From Sphingosinicella sp. CPCC 101087 (GTDB taxonomy: Bacteria > Pseudomonadota > Alphaproteobacteria > Sphingomonadales > Sphingomonadaceae): a DNA stretch of 64,000 nucleotides. Where the stretch lies: NCBI RefSeq assembly GCF_004151485.1, contig NZ_SBFF01000010.1, forward strand, positions 124,352 to 188,351, read 5' to 3'. Positions 30,840-39,066 of this stretch are shown piece after piece; position 1 is the first letter of the stretch; each line of letters starts with the position of its first letter. Both the position numbers and the translations under genes were made by a program. Below the pieces are notes generated by a model. That model saw nothing but the letters and a program-made list of their open reading frames with translations. It did not search any database and was not told the DNA's origin.

Positions 30840-31981
30840 CCGAGCGCCCGATGATCCAGATATCCCTCCCCGCCACCGGGGAGGAGGAGTGGCAGGCCTG
30901 CCGCGAGCCGCTGATGTCCGGCTGGCTGACGCAGGGGCCCAAGGTCGCCGCCTTCGAGCAGGCCTTCGCTGAGCGGCATCGCGTCGACCATGCGCTGGCG
31001 ACGACGAGCTGCACGACCGGCCTTCATCTCATCCTCGCAGGGATGGGCATCGGGCCGGGCGACGAGGTGATCGTCCCCGCCTTCACCTGGGTCGCGACCG
31101 CCAATGTGGTCCTCTATTGCGGCGCCACCCCGGTCTTCGCCGACGTCGATCGCGAAACCTACAATGTCGATCCGGCCGACGTGGCGCGGAAGGTCACGGC
31201 GCGCACCAAGGCGGTGATCGCCGTCCACCTGTTCGGCCTGTGTGCCGACATGGCGGCGATCCGGGCGGCGGTACCCGACGGCGTCAGGATCATCGAGGAT
31301 GCCGCGTGCGCCGCCGGCGCCGCCTGGCGCGGCACGCCGGCCGGCGGGCTCGGCGACGCCGCCGCTTTCTCCTTCCATCCGCGCAAGTCGGTGACCACCG
31401 GCGAAGGCGGGATGGTGACGACCAACGATTCCGAGCTGGCCGAGACGATGGCCCGGCTCCGCAATCACGGCGCCTCCGTCTCCGAGGAGCAGCGCCATCG
31501 CGGTCCCAAGCCCTATATTCTCCCGGACTTCAACCTGCTCGGCTTCAACTATCGGATGACCGATCTCCAGGGCGCGGTGGGGCTGGTCCAGCTCGGCAAG
31601 CTCGACCGATTCATCGCCGAGCGCCAGCATTTCGCGGAGCGCTATCGCGACGGCCTGCAGCGGCTCGGCTGGCTGCGCATGCCCCGCTTCGGCGAGAGTG
31701 GCGGGCATGCCTGGCAGGCTTTCGTGACCTATGTCGATCCCGAGACCGCCCCGATGCCGCGCAACGCCTTGATGGAGCATCTCAAGGCGGCGGGTATCTC
31801 GACCCGGCCGGGTACGCATGCGATCCCGACGCTCGGCTATTATAGAGAGCGGTTCGGAATCTCGCCGGACGAGTTTCCCGGCTCGCGCGACTGCGACGCC
31901 AACACGATGGCGATCCCGCTTCACAACCGGATGAACGCCGAGGATTATGACTATGTCATCGAAACCCTCTGCGCGCTCTGA
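30836..31981 (+). CDS. DegT/DnrJ/EryC1 sugar aminotransferase (second copy)
   Basis: A 381-residue PLP-dependent sugar aminotransferase of fold type I. Landmarks are ATTSCTTGLHLILAGMGIG, IEDAACAAGAAWRGTP and AFSFHPRKSVTTGEGGMVT, where the lysine of HPRKS forms the internal aldimine. It differs clearly from the WbpE-like paralogue 2 kb upstream and so probably makes a different amino sugar, perhaps from the product of the coupled SDR enzyme. Translation starts on the SDR stop (ATGA). Ten bases separate it from the following amidotransferase gene. Confidence 0.9.
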   Translation: MTERPMIQISLPATGEEEWQACREPLMSGWLTQGPKVAAFEQAFAERHRVDHALATTSCTTGLHLILAGMGIGPGDEVIVPAFTWVATANVVLYCGATPVFADVDRETYNVDPADVARKVTARTKAVIAVHLFGLCADMAAIRAAVPDGVRIIEDAACAAGAAWRGTPAGGLGDAAAFSFHPRKSVTTGEGGMVTTNDSELAETMARLRNHGASVSEEQRHRGPKPYILPDFNLLGFNYRMTDLQGAVGLVQLGKLDRFIAERQHFAERYRDGLQRLGWLRMPRFGESGGHAWQAFVTYVDPETAPMPRNALMEHLKAAGISTRPGTHAIPTLGYYRERFGISPDEFPGSRDCDANTMAIPLHNRMNAEDYDYVIETLCAL

Positions 31982-31990
31982 GCCGGCCCG

Positions 31991-33874
31991 ATGTGCGGGA
32001 TAGCGGGGCTGATCCACCTAAACGGGGCACCGGTGTCCCCCGTCGTGCTGCAGCGTATGACCGATGCTCTCGCCCATCGCGGACCCGACGGCGAGGGACA
32101 ATGGATCGAAGGTAATGTGGGCCTCGGCCATCGCCGGCTCGCGATCATCGACCTGTCGCCCGCCGGCCACCAGCCCATGGCGAGCGCCGATCATCGCTAT
32201 CTGCTGAGCTACAATGGCGAGGTGTACAATTTCCGCGAGCTCCGGGCGGAGCTGGAGGCGCTCGGCTATTGGTTCAGGTCGCGCTCCGACAGTGAAGTCG
32301 TGCTCTATGCGCTCGCCGAATGGGGCGTGGCGGCGCTCGAACGGTTCAACGGCATGTTTGCGCTGGCGCTGTGGGACCGCAAGGAGCGCCGGCTGCTGCT
32401 TGCCCGGGACCGTTACGGCATCAAGCCCCTCTACGTCTGGCAGCGGGGCCGCCATTTTGCCTTCGGATCGGAGCAGAAGGCGATCATGGCGCTGCCCGAA
32501 TTCAATCCGGTGGTGGATCGTGGGGGTCTGTTCGAATATTTCACCTTCCAGAACATCTTCACCGACCGGACGCTGCTGCAGGGAGTGGAACTCCTTCCGC
32601 CCGGTCATCATGCCGTCCTCGATCTGGCAGCGGCCGAACCCGTGCTCAAGCGGACGCGCTACTGGGACTATGACTTTCGCGAACCCGAGGCTCCGGCCGA
32701 CGACGAAGCCTATCGCGAGGAGCTCGACCGGCTGTTCCGCCAGGCGGTCTCGCGGCAGCTGGTCACCGACGTCGAGCTGGGCTCCTACCTCAGCGGCGGG
32801 ATGGACTCGGGCTCGATCACCGCCGTCGCCGCGCAGTCCTTTCCCTATCTCAAGACCTTCACCTGCGGTTTCGACCTGAGCTCGGCCTCGGGAATCGAGC
32901 TCGCCTTCGACGAGCGCGTGAAGGCCGAGGCCATGTCCTACCATTTCAAGACCGAGCACTACGAGATGGTCCTGAAGGCGGGCGACATGGAGCGGGCGAT
33001 GCAGCGCCTGAGCTGGCATCTGGAGGAGCCGCGCGTCGGGCAGAGCTACCCCAATTATTATGTCGCGCGGCTTGCTTCGAAGTTCGTCAAGGTCGTGCTG
33101 AGCGGTGCCGGCGGCGACGAGCTCTTCGGCGGCTATCCTTGGCGCTATTATCGCGCGGTCGTAAACGACAGCTTCGAGGCCTATGTCGACAAATATTATG
33201 GCTTCTGGCAGCGCATGCTGGCCGACGGGGAGCTGAAGGACCTCTTCGCTCCCGTCTGGGGCGAGGTCTCGGGCGTCTCCACGCGCGACATCTTCCGCGA
33301 CGTGCTGAAAACCCATGACGAGGGGCTCGACAGCCCGGAAGGCTATATCAACCACTCGCTCTATTTCGAGGCGAAGACTTTCCTGCACGGCCTGCTCGTC
33401 GTCGAGGACAAGCTCAGCATGTCGCATGGGCTGGAAACGCGGGTGCCGTTCCTCGACAACGATCTCGTCGATTTCGCCATGCAGGTTCCGGTGCGGCTGA
33501 AGCTCAACAATCTCGCCGAGGTGGTGCGGCTCAACGAGAACGAAGCCGGCGACAAGCCGGCGCGCTATTTCACCAAGACGAAGGACGGCAAGCAGATCCT
33601 GCGCGACGTGATGGGCCGCTTCATCCCCGAAGAGGTCGCGCAGGCGGAGAAGCAGGGCTTCTCCGCACCCGATGCGAGCTGGTTCAAGGGCGAGAGCATT
33701 GACTTCGTGCGTGGCACGCTGCTGGACAGCAAGGCGCGCCTCTACGACTATCTCGACGCCGCGACCGTGCGCCGCCTTCTCGACGAGCATCTGAGCGGGA
33801 CGAACAATCGGCGCCTGCTCATCTGGTCGCTGCTGAGCTTCGAGCAGTTCCTGCGGAACATGGATCATGCCTAG
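31991..33874 (+). CDS. Asparagine-synthetase-type glutamine amidotransferase (first)
   Basis: A 627-residue AsnB-like enzyme. The glutaminase domain begins with the nucleophile cysteine (MCGIAGLIHL), followed by HRGPDGEG and SYNGEVYNF; the synthetase domain has the PP-loop YLSGGMDSGSITA near residue 265 and LSGAGGDELFGGYPWRYY. In polysaccharide loci such proteins are known or suspected to convert sugar carboxylates to amides; Francisella WbtH is the usual precedent. With uronic-acid genes on either side, a uronamide-forming role is more likely than asparagine synthesis, but this is inference. The stop overlaps the acyltransferase gene by eight bases. Confidence 0.88.
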   Translation: MCGIAGLIHLNGAPVSPVVLQRMTDALAHRGPDGEGQWIEGNVGLGHRRLAIIDLSPAGHQPMASADHRYLLSYNGEVYNFRELRAELEALGYWFRSRSDSEVVLYALAEWGVAALERFNGMFALALWDRKERRLLLARDRYGIKPLYVWQRGRHFAFGSEQKAIMALPEFNPVVDRGGLFEYFTFQNIFTDRTLLQGVELLPPGHHAVLDLAAAEPVLKRTRYWDYDFREPEAPADDEAYREELDRLFRQAVSRQLVTDVELGSYLSGGMDSGSITAVAAQSFPYLKTFTCGFDLSSASGIELAFDERVKAEAMSYHFKTEHYEMVLKAGDMERAMQRLSWHLEEPRVGQSYPNYYVARLASKFVKVVLSGAGGDELFGGYPWRYYRAVVNDSFEAYVDKYYGFWQRMLADGELKDLFAPVWGEVSGVSTRDIFRDVLKTHDEGLDSPEGYINHSLYFEAKTFLHGLLVVEDKLSMSHGLETRVPFLDNDLVDFAMQVPVRLKLNNLAEVVRLNENEAGDKPARYFTKTKDGKQILRDVMGRFIPEEVAQAEKQGFSAPDASWFKGESIDFVRGTLLDSKARLYDYLDAATVRRLLDEHLSGTNNRRLLIWSLLSFEQFLRNMDHA

Positions 33875-34385
33875 CCTGATCGAGGAGCTGAAGGCTTTCT
33901 GGCGCGAGCGGCGCCAGGAAATCGACGTCCGTTTCCGCCGGACGTTGCCGTTCGGCGACTATGTCGTGGATCGATGGGAGAAAGCGCGGGCGCTTGGCTT
34001 CGGCGAGGGCGCCTCCATCTATGATAGCGCCCTGGTGATCGGTGACGTCACGGTCGGCGAGCAGACCTGGATCGGCCCCGGCGTGGTGCTGGACGGATCG
34101 GGCGGGCTCGCCATCGGCGCCTATTGCTCGATATCGGCCGGCGTCCAGATCTACAGCCACGATTCTGTTGCCTGGGCGACATCGGGCGGCAAGGCGGAGA
34201 TCGAGCGCGCGCCCACCCGGATCGGTAACCGCTGCTACATCGGCCCCAATACGGTCGTCGCGAAGGGCGTGACGATCGGCGACGGGAGCGTCGTCGGCGC
34301 GGGTAGCATCGTGCTTTCCGATCTGCCGGCGGGAAGCCGAGCCGCGGGCGCGCCGTGCCGGATCATCGGCGGCAGCGAGGAATGA
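33867..34385 (+). CDS. Hexapeptide-repeat acyltransferase
   Basis: A 172-residue left-handed beta-helix transferase. Repeats occupy about residues 48-160: DSALVIGDVTVGEQTWIGPG, LAIGAYCSISAGVQIYSHDS, IGNRCYIGPNTVVAKGVTI, GAGSIVLSDLPAG. The histidine in YSHDS matches the catalytic histidine position of acetyltransferases of this fold. An N-terminal helical segment (about 1-40) is basic. It is sandwiched between the amidotransferase and the flippase with overlaps on both sides, so it probably O- or N-acetylates the repeat unit or its precursor. Confidence 0.85.
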   Translation: MPSLIEELKAFWRERRQEIDVRFRRTLPFGDYVVDRWEKARALGFGEGASIYDSALVIGDVTVGEQTWIGPGVVLDGSGGLAIGAYCSISAGVQIYSHDSVAWATSGGKAEIERAPTRIGNRCYIGPNTVVAKGVTIGDGSVVGAGSIVLSDLPAGSRAAGAPCRIIGGSEE

Positions 34386-35866
34386 ACGGGAAGCCGAGCG
34401 GGGGGATGATGGACCAGGCCGTGCGGCAGAGCGCGGCTTATGGCACGGCGACGATCCTGTCGCGTGCCACCCTCGTGGTTGCGCTGCTGGTCCTGCCCTT
34501 CATCCTCACTCCGCGCGACTATGGCGCGCTCAGCATGATCGTGACCGTCACCGCACTGGTCGTTATCCTGATCCCGCTCGAAATCGCTCAGGCCGTGGCT
34601 CGCTTCTATGCGCCGGCTTCGGCGGCGGAGAAGAAGCGGATCGCAAGCACGGCCTGGACCTTCCTGCTGATGATGCTGGTCTTGTTCCTCGTGGCCGGCC
34701 AGGTCCTGGCCGCGCCGCTCTGCCGCCTTATCCTCGGCGATCTCGCCTTCCTCCCGGCCTTCCGCATCGCCCTGCCGCTGATGGCCCTGACCAGCCTGTT
34801 CTACTTCCTCCAGAATCAGTGCCGCTGGGAATTCCGCACCGCCGAATATGTGTTGATCAGCCTCGTGTTCAGTTTCTTCAGCCTTGCCTTGTCGCTGGCG
34901 CTGGGACTCGTGGTCGATCCGCCGCTGACCGGAGTCGTGCTCGGCCAGGGCCTGGGCGCGGCCATCGCGGTCGGCCTCGGCATTTTCGGTCTTCGCCGCA
35001 GCTTCGAGCTCAAGCTCGATCGCGAAAAGCTGTCGACCTTGCTGCAATTCTCGCTGCCGCTGGTGCCGGCGGGCATTGCCTTGTTCCTCAGCGTCCATGC
35101 GAGCCGGCTGATCCTCAACGGCTTGTCGAGCCTGGAGGATGTCGGCCTCTATACGCTGGCCGCGCAGATCGCCGGCATCGCCACGCTCGGCATCGTCGGC
35201 GTTCAGGGAGCGCTGACGCCCCTCGTCATGAAGCATCATCAGGACCCGCGCACGCCGGCTCAGCTGGCGCGCTTGTTCGAGCTCTTCTTCGGCTTCGCCG
35301 TCGTTGCATCCCTGGCGCTCGGCTTGTTTGCCCCCGAATTCATCCGTTATCTCGGCAATCCCGCTTATGCCGACGCCGGGCCGCTCGTCCTGCTGCTCGC
35401 GCCGGGCCTGCTGTTCGCGCAAATGTACGTCTTTGCGCCCGGCTTCGCGATCGCCAGGCGGACGATGCGACAGATGTGGGTCTCGGTCGCGAGCGCGGGG
35501 GTGGCCGTGGCCGCCAACTTCGCCTTCATCCAATTGTGGGGAATAACGGGCGCCGCTCTGGCTACCTTGCTTGCAGGGAGCGTCTTCCTCCTCCTCTGGT
35601 TCGTCTTCAGCCAGCCTCTCTACCGAATCCCCGTCCGCTGGGCGAACATCGCGCTCGGGGCGCTGGGCGGCGTGCTGATCGGCGCTGCGATCGCGAACCT
35701 GCCGGATCTCGGCCTGGCGCTGACGCTGGCCGCCAAGGCCGCCGCTCTGGGCCTCGCCGCTCTCCTGGTCGTGCTGATCGGCCTGGTGCCCTTCCGGACG
35801 AGCCTTGGCGCGCTCAGGAAGCTGGCGGTCGGGATCGTGCCCCGGCCCTCGTCGCGCCGCGCTTGA
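34382..35866 (+). CDS. Wzx-type polysaccharide flippase
   Basis: A 494-residue membrane protein with about 12-14 helices, of the polysaccharide transport (PST/MOP) superfamily. The N-terminus QSAAYGTATILSRATLVVA and the helix pair FSLPLVPAGIALFLSVHASR are typical of Wzx-like flippases, which move undecaprenyl-linked repeat units to the periplasm. ATG 34382 overlaps the acyltransferase stop. It is the first of two flippases in the window; the second (50.7 kb) is not closely similar by eye and sits in the lower-GC part, so two different glycans may be made. Confidence 0.88.
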   Translation: MNGKPSGGMMDQAVRQSAAYGTATILSRATLVVALLVLPFILTPRDYGALSMIVTVTALVVILIPLEIAQAVARFYAPASAAEKKRIASTAWTFLLMMLVLFLVAGQVLAAPLCRLILGDLAFLPAFRIALPLMALTSLFYFLQNQCRWEFRTAEYVLISLVFSFFSLALSLALGLVVDPPLTGVVLGQGLGAAIAVGLGIFGLRRSFELKLDREKLSTLLQFSLPLVPAGIALFLSVHASRLILNGLSSLEDVGLYTLAAQIAGIATLGIVGVQGALTPLVMKHHQDPRTPAQLARLFELFFGFAVVASLALGLFAPEFIRYLGNPAYADAGPLVLLLAPGLLFAQMYVFAPGFAIARRTMRQMWVSVASAGVAVAANFAFIQLWGITGAALATLLAGSVFLLLWFVFSQPLYRIPVRWANIALGALGGVLIGAAIANLPDLGLALTLAAKAAALGLAALLVVLIGLVPFRTSLGALRKLAVGIVPRPSSRRA

Positions 35867-35876
35867 AGGGGCGATC

Positions 35877-37115
35877 ATGACCGCGAAGCCCCGCCGGCTG
35901 CTCTATATCGACATGGCCTACACGATGGAGATCGTGCGCCGGAAGGGGCACCACCAATTCTTCGAGATGCGCCACAGCGGCGGCTATTTCGATCATGTCT
36001 GGGGCGTGCATCCGCTCGCCGATGCCGCCGGCAAGCGGAGCCGGCAAATCGAGACGATCCCGTTCACGGACCGTCAGACGATCATCGAAGGCGCGGCGGA
36101 GATGCTGCCGCTGCCGCGCCTCCTTCTCCCGCTGAACTTCATCGTCTCGCAGTGGAGACTGGTCCGGCGGCTCGAGCGCCTGATCGAGGCCGAGGACATC
36201 GACCTGATCTTCGCCACCGACGCTTATTATTCGGGGCTGCTCGGGCTCGTCCTCAAGCGTCTGACCGGGCGTCCCGAGATCGTCGCCGTCTTCGCGAACC
36301 AGGACGATCTCTATGCCGCGACCGGGGCACTCGCCATGCCGCGCCTGCTCCCGTTCCGCTTCCTCGAACAATGGATGGCCCGCCTCGTCTTGTCGCGTGC
36401 CGACCTGGTGATCGCGGGCAACCGCAACAATATGGGCTTCGCGAAGGCCAATGGCGCCCGCGGCGAAACGGCGATCATTCCGGTCGGCAAGAATATCGAG
36501 GCGGCGCATCTCGCGCCGCCGGCGGAGCGGGAGTCACCGGCGGCGCTGCTCCAGGCGCTCGGCGTGCCGCCGGGCGCCCCTAAGATGCTGTTCGTCGGGC
36601 GATTGCTCGCCCTCAAGCATCCGGACGAAGCGGTGCGCGCCATGGCCGGCGTGATCGCCGAGCGGCCGGATGCGGTCGGTCTCGTCGCCGGGAGCGGCCC
36701 GATGCAGGCCGAGTTGGAATCGCTGGCGCGCTCCCTCGGCGCCGAGGGACAGATCCATTTCCTCGGCCATATCGAGCAGGCCATGCTGGCCCGATTGACC
36801 CCCCATTGCATCACCTTGTCGCCGCTTACCGGCATGGCGCTGATCGAATGCGGTCTCGGCGGCTCGCCGATGGTCGCGTTCGACCGCGATTGGCAGGCCG
36901 AGTTTGTCGAGGACGGCGTCAACGGCTTCGTCGTCCCCTTCCTCGATTACGACGCCATGGCGCGCCGCGTGCTGGAGATCATCGCCGACCCAGCCTTGCG
37001 GGCCCGCATGTCCGCGGCGGCGCGCGAGCGGTCGCTGGAGTTCGCCGACAAGGATCGCATCTACGCGCGCGAGCATGCGCTCTACGATCGGCTGCTCGCC
37101 CGGTTCAGGCGATGA
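35877..37115 (+). CDS. Glycosyltransferase family 4
   Basis: A 412-residue GT-B enzyme. The acceptor-side domain (about residues 1-190) has RRLLYIDMAYTMEIVRRKGH and ADLVIAGNRNNMGFAKANG; the donor domain has MLFVGRLLALKHPDEAVRAM, VGLVAGSGPMQAELESLAR and a weak form of the EX7E region, GMALIECGLGGSPMVAFD. The missing first glutamate in that region is unusual for GT4 and may affect activity or reflect a divergent subfamily. Start 35877 is ten bases after the flippase stop. Its stop overlaps the next GT4 gene (ATGA). Confidence 0.83.
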   Translation: MTAKPRRLLYIDMAYTMEIVRRKGHHQFFEMRHSGGYFDHVWGVHPLADAAGKRSRQIETIPFTDRQTIIEGAAEMLPLPRLLLPLNFIVSQWRLVRRLERLIEAEDIDLIFATDAYYSGLLGLVLKRLTGRPEIVAVFANQDDLYAATGALAMPRLLPFRFLEQWMARLVLSRADLVIAGNRNNMGFAKANGARGETAIIPVGKNIEAAHLAPPAERESPAALLQALGVPPGAPKMLFVGRLLALKHPDEAVRAMAGVIAERPDAVGLVAGSGPMQAELESLARSLGAEGQIHFLGHIEQAMLARLTPHCITLSPLTGMALIECGLGGSPMVAFDRDWQAEFVEDGVNGFVVPFLDYDAMARRVLEIIADPALRARMSAAARERSLEFADKDRIYAREHALYDRLLARFRR

Positions 37116-38236
37116 GGCTGCTGTTCGCCATCAAGTCCCTGGCTCTGGCGGGCGGCGGTGCGGAGCGGGTGGCGTCGGAAGTCGCCGGCATGCTGGCGCG
37201 GCGCGGCAACGCCGTGATGATGCTCACCTTCGATCGGCTTGGCTACCCACCCTTCTATCCGCTCGACCCGGCCATAGAGCGGATAGCGCTCGGCATTGGA
37301 GACGTTGCGCGGCGAACGGGAAAAGCCGAGGCGCTGCGGAGGATCGGCGCGATGCGTCGCGCAGCCCTCCGCGCGCGGCCGGACGTCGCCATCGGATTCA
37401 TGCACAGCACGTATATTCCGCTTGGGATTTCGCTGCTGGGCACGGGGCTCCCGCTCGTCGCGAGCGAGCACATTTCCTACGATCATTACCGCGGGCGTCC
37501 GCTCCAGGCGGGGTTGCTACGTCTCGCGCCTTGGCTGGCGCAAACCATCACGGTCCTGTCGGAAGCCGTCCAGGCCGGTTTTCCCGCCGCTCTGCGCCGA
37601 TCGATGACGGTTGTGCCGAACCCCGTGGCTCTCCCTGGTGCGCGCGCGGACGTCGCGGGCTCTGAGCGCGGCCCCAGGATTCTGCTCGCGGTGGGTCGCC
37701 TGGAGCCTCAGAAGGATCATGCCATCCTCGTCGAGGCTTTCGCGCGCATCGCCGGCGACTTTCCCGACTGGCGGCTTCGGATCGTCGGCGAAGGCGCCCT
37801 GCGCCCCGCGCTGGAGGCTCAGGTCCTTCGGCTGGGCCTGGAGGCGAAAGTGGAGCTGCCGGGCGCCGTCGCCGACATTGGCCGGGAATATGCGGCGGCG
37901 CAGCTCTTCGCCATGCCCTCGGCTTACGAAAGTTTCGGCCTCACCACGGCCGAGGCGCTCGGCCACGGCTTGCCGGTCGTGGGCTTCGCCGATTGTCCCG
38001 GCACGAACGAGTTGGTTCGCGGCGGCGTCAACGGCTTGCTGGCGGCGGGGCAGGACCGGACGACGGCCCTCGCAGAGGCATTGTCGCGGTTGATGGCCTC
38101 GCCCCGGCTCCGGCAAGAGCTCGGTGCCCGCGGCCCCGCTTCGCTCGAACCCTTTGCCCCGGAGAAGATCGCCGATCTATGGGAAGCGCTGCTGAGCCGG
38201 ATCGCCGCGGGCGACCGTCGAGGGCGAGGCGGATGA
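37112..38236 (+). CDS. Glycosyltransferase family 4
   Basis: A 374-residue GT-B glycosyltransferase. N-terminal FAIKSLALAGGGAERVASEV is the acceptor-side glycine-rich loop seen in WbaZ/PimB-like GT4 enzymes; the donor side has ILLAVGRLEPQKDHAILVEA, LRIVGEGALRPALEAQV and the complete EX7E motif in SAYESFGLTTAEALGHGLPV. It should transfer one sugar in repeat-unit assembly on the cytoplasmic face. It is coupled to its neighbours on both sides by ATGA overlaps, in a run of genes going from the sugar enzymes at 29.8 kb to the second amidotransferase. Confidence 0.9.
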   Translation: MRLLFAIKSLALAGGGAERVASEVAGMLARRGNAVMMLTFDRLGYPPFYPLDPAIERIALGIGDVARRTGKAEALRRIGAMRRAALRARPDVAIGFMHSTYIPLGISLLGTGLPLVASEHISYDHYRGRPLQAGLLRLAPWLAQTITVLSEAVQAGFPAALRRSMTVVPNPVALPGARADVAGSERGPRILLAVGRLEPQKDHAILVEAFARIAGDFPDWRLRIVGEGALRPALEAQVLRLGLEAKVELPGAVADIGREYAAAQLFAMPSAYESFGLTTAEALGHGLPVVGFADCPGTNELVRGGVNGLLAAGQDRTTALAEALSRLMASPRLRQELGARGPASLEPFAPEKIADLWEALLSRIAAGDRRGRGG

Positions 38237-39063
38237 ACGGAGCAGGGATGCCATATTCCGACGATCAGCGGCAGATCGAGCGCAATGTCAGGATCCACGA
38301 CCGCGTGGCCGCCGATTATGAGAAGATGCACGATGAGATATTCAATCCTGTCGAGCAGGACCGGTTGCGCCGCGCCCTCGCCCGAGCCAAGGAGGCGCTG
38401 CGCACCGGCGCGGAGCGGCCGCGCGCGCTCGACTTCGGCTGCGGCTCGGGCAATCTGACACGCCACCTGCTCGCGCTCGGCTTCGAGGTCGTCGCCGCCG
38501 ACATCTCGCCCGCCTTTCTCGCGCTGATCGAGCGCCGCCATGCCGGACAGCCCGTCGAGACGCATCTGATGGACGGCAGGAGCCTCGCATCCCTCGCAGA
38601 CAGCGCCTTTGATTTCGCAGCCACTTATTCCGTGATGCACCATGTTCCGGACTATCTCGGCGCTGCGACGGAGATGGGCCGCATCGTCCGCCCGGGCGGG
38701 ATCGTCTATATCGACCACGAGCATAGCCCGTCTTACTGGGGCGCGGATCCCGCCTATCGTGATTTCCTGCGCCGGGCCTCCCGCTTCGACTGGCGCAAAT
38801 TCCTGGTGCCGCACAATTATTACGGCAAGTTCCGGCGCATGTTCGTCGATCCGCATTATTCCAATGAAGGCGACATTCACGTGTGGCCCGACGACCATAT
38901 CGAATGGGACGAGATCGAAGGCGTGCTCCGCGGCGAAGGCTTCGATACCCTGTTTGCCGAGGATTACCTGGTCTTCCGCGGCCGCTACCGGCCTGAAGTC
39001 TATGAGGAATATCGAACGCGCTGCACCGACATGCGCGTCCTCGCCATGCGAAAGGCCGGCTGA
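38233..39063 (+). CDS. SAM-dependent methyltransferase, class I
   Basis: A 276-residue class I methyltransferase. Motif I is ALDFGCGSGNLTRHLLAL (about residues 69-86), the strand-2 acid is in EVVAADISPAF, and FDFAATYSVMHHVPDYLG with MGRIVRPGGIVYIDHEH complete the Methyltransf_11/25 pattern. The C-terminal part is long and aromatic, which suits a glycan or nucleotide-sugar substrate. It lies between a GT4 gene (ATGA overlap) and the second amidotransferase gene (three-base gap), so methylation of the polysaccharide unit is the likely role. Confidence 0.85.
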   Translation: MNGAGMPYSDDQRQIERNVRIHDRVAADYEKMHDEIFNPVEQDRLRRALARAKEALRTGAERPRALDFGCGSGNLTRHLLALGFEVVAADISPAFLALIERRHAGQPVETHLMDGRSLASLADSAFDFAATYSVMHHVPDYLGAATEMGRIVRPGGIVYIDHEHSPSYWGADPAYRDFLRRASRFDWRKFLVPHNYYGKFRRMFVDPHYSNEGDIHVWPDDHIEWDEIEGVLRGEGFDTLFAEDYLVFRGRYRPEVYEEYRTRCTDMRVLAMRKAG

Positions 39064-39066
39064 GCG

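Noticed and set aside
32018..33868. Minus-strand open frame (616 codons) opposite the first amidotransferase
   Set aside because: The plus strand carries the complete AsnB-type motif set; the antisense product shows none.
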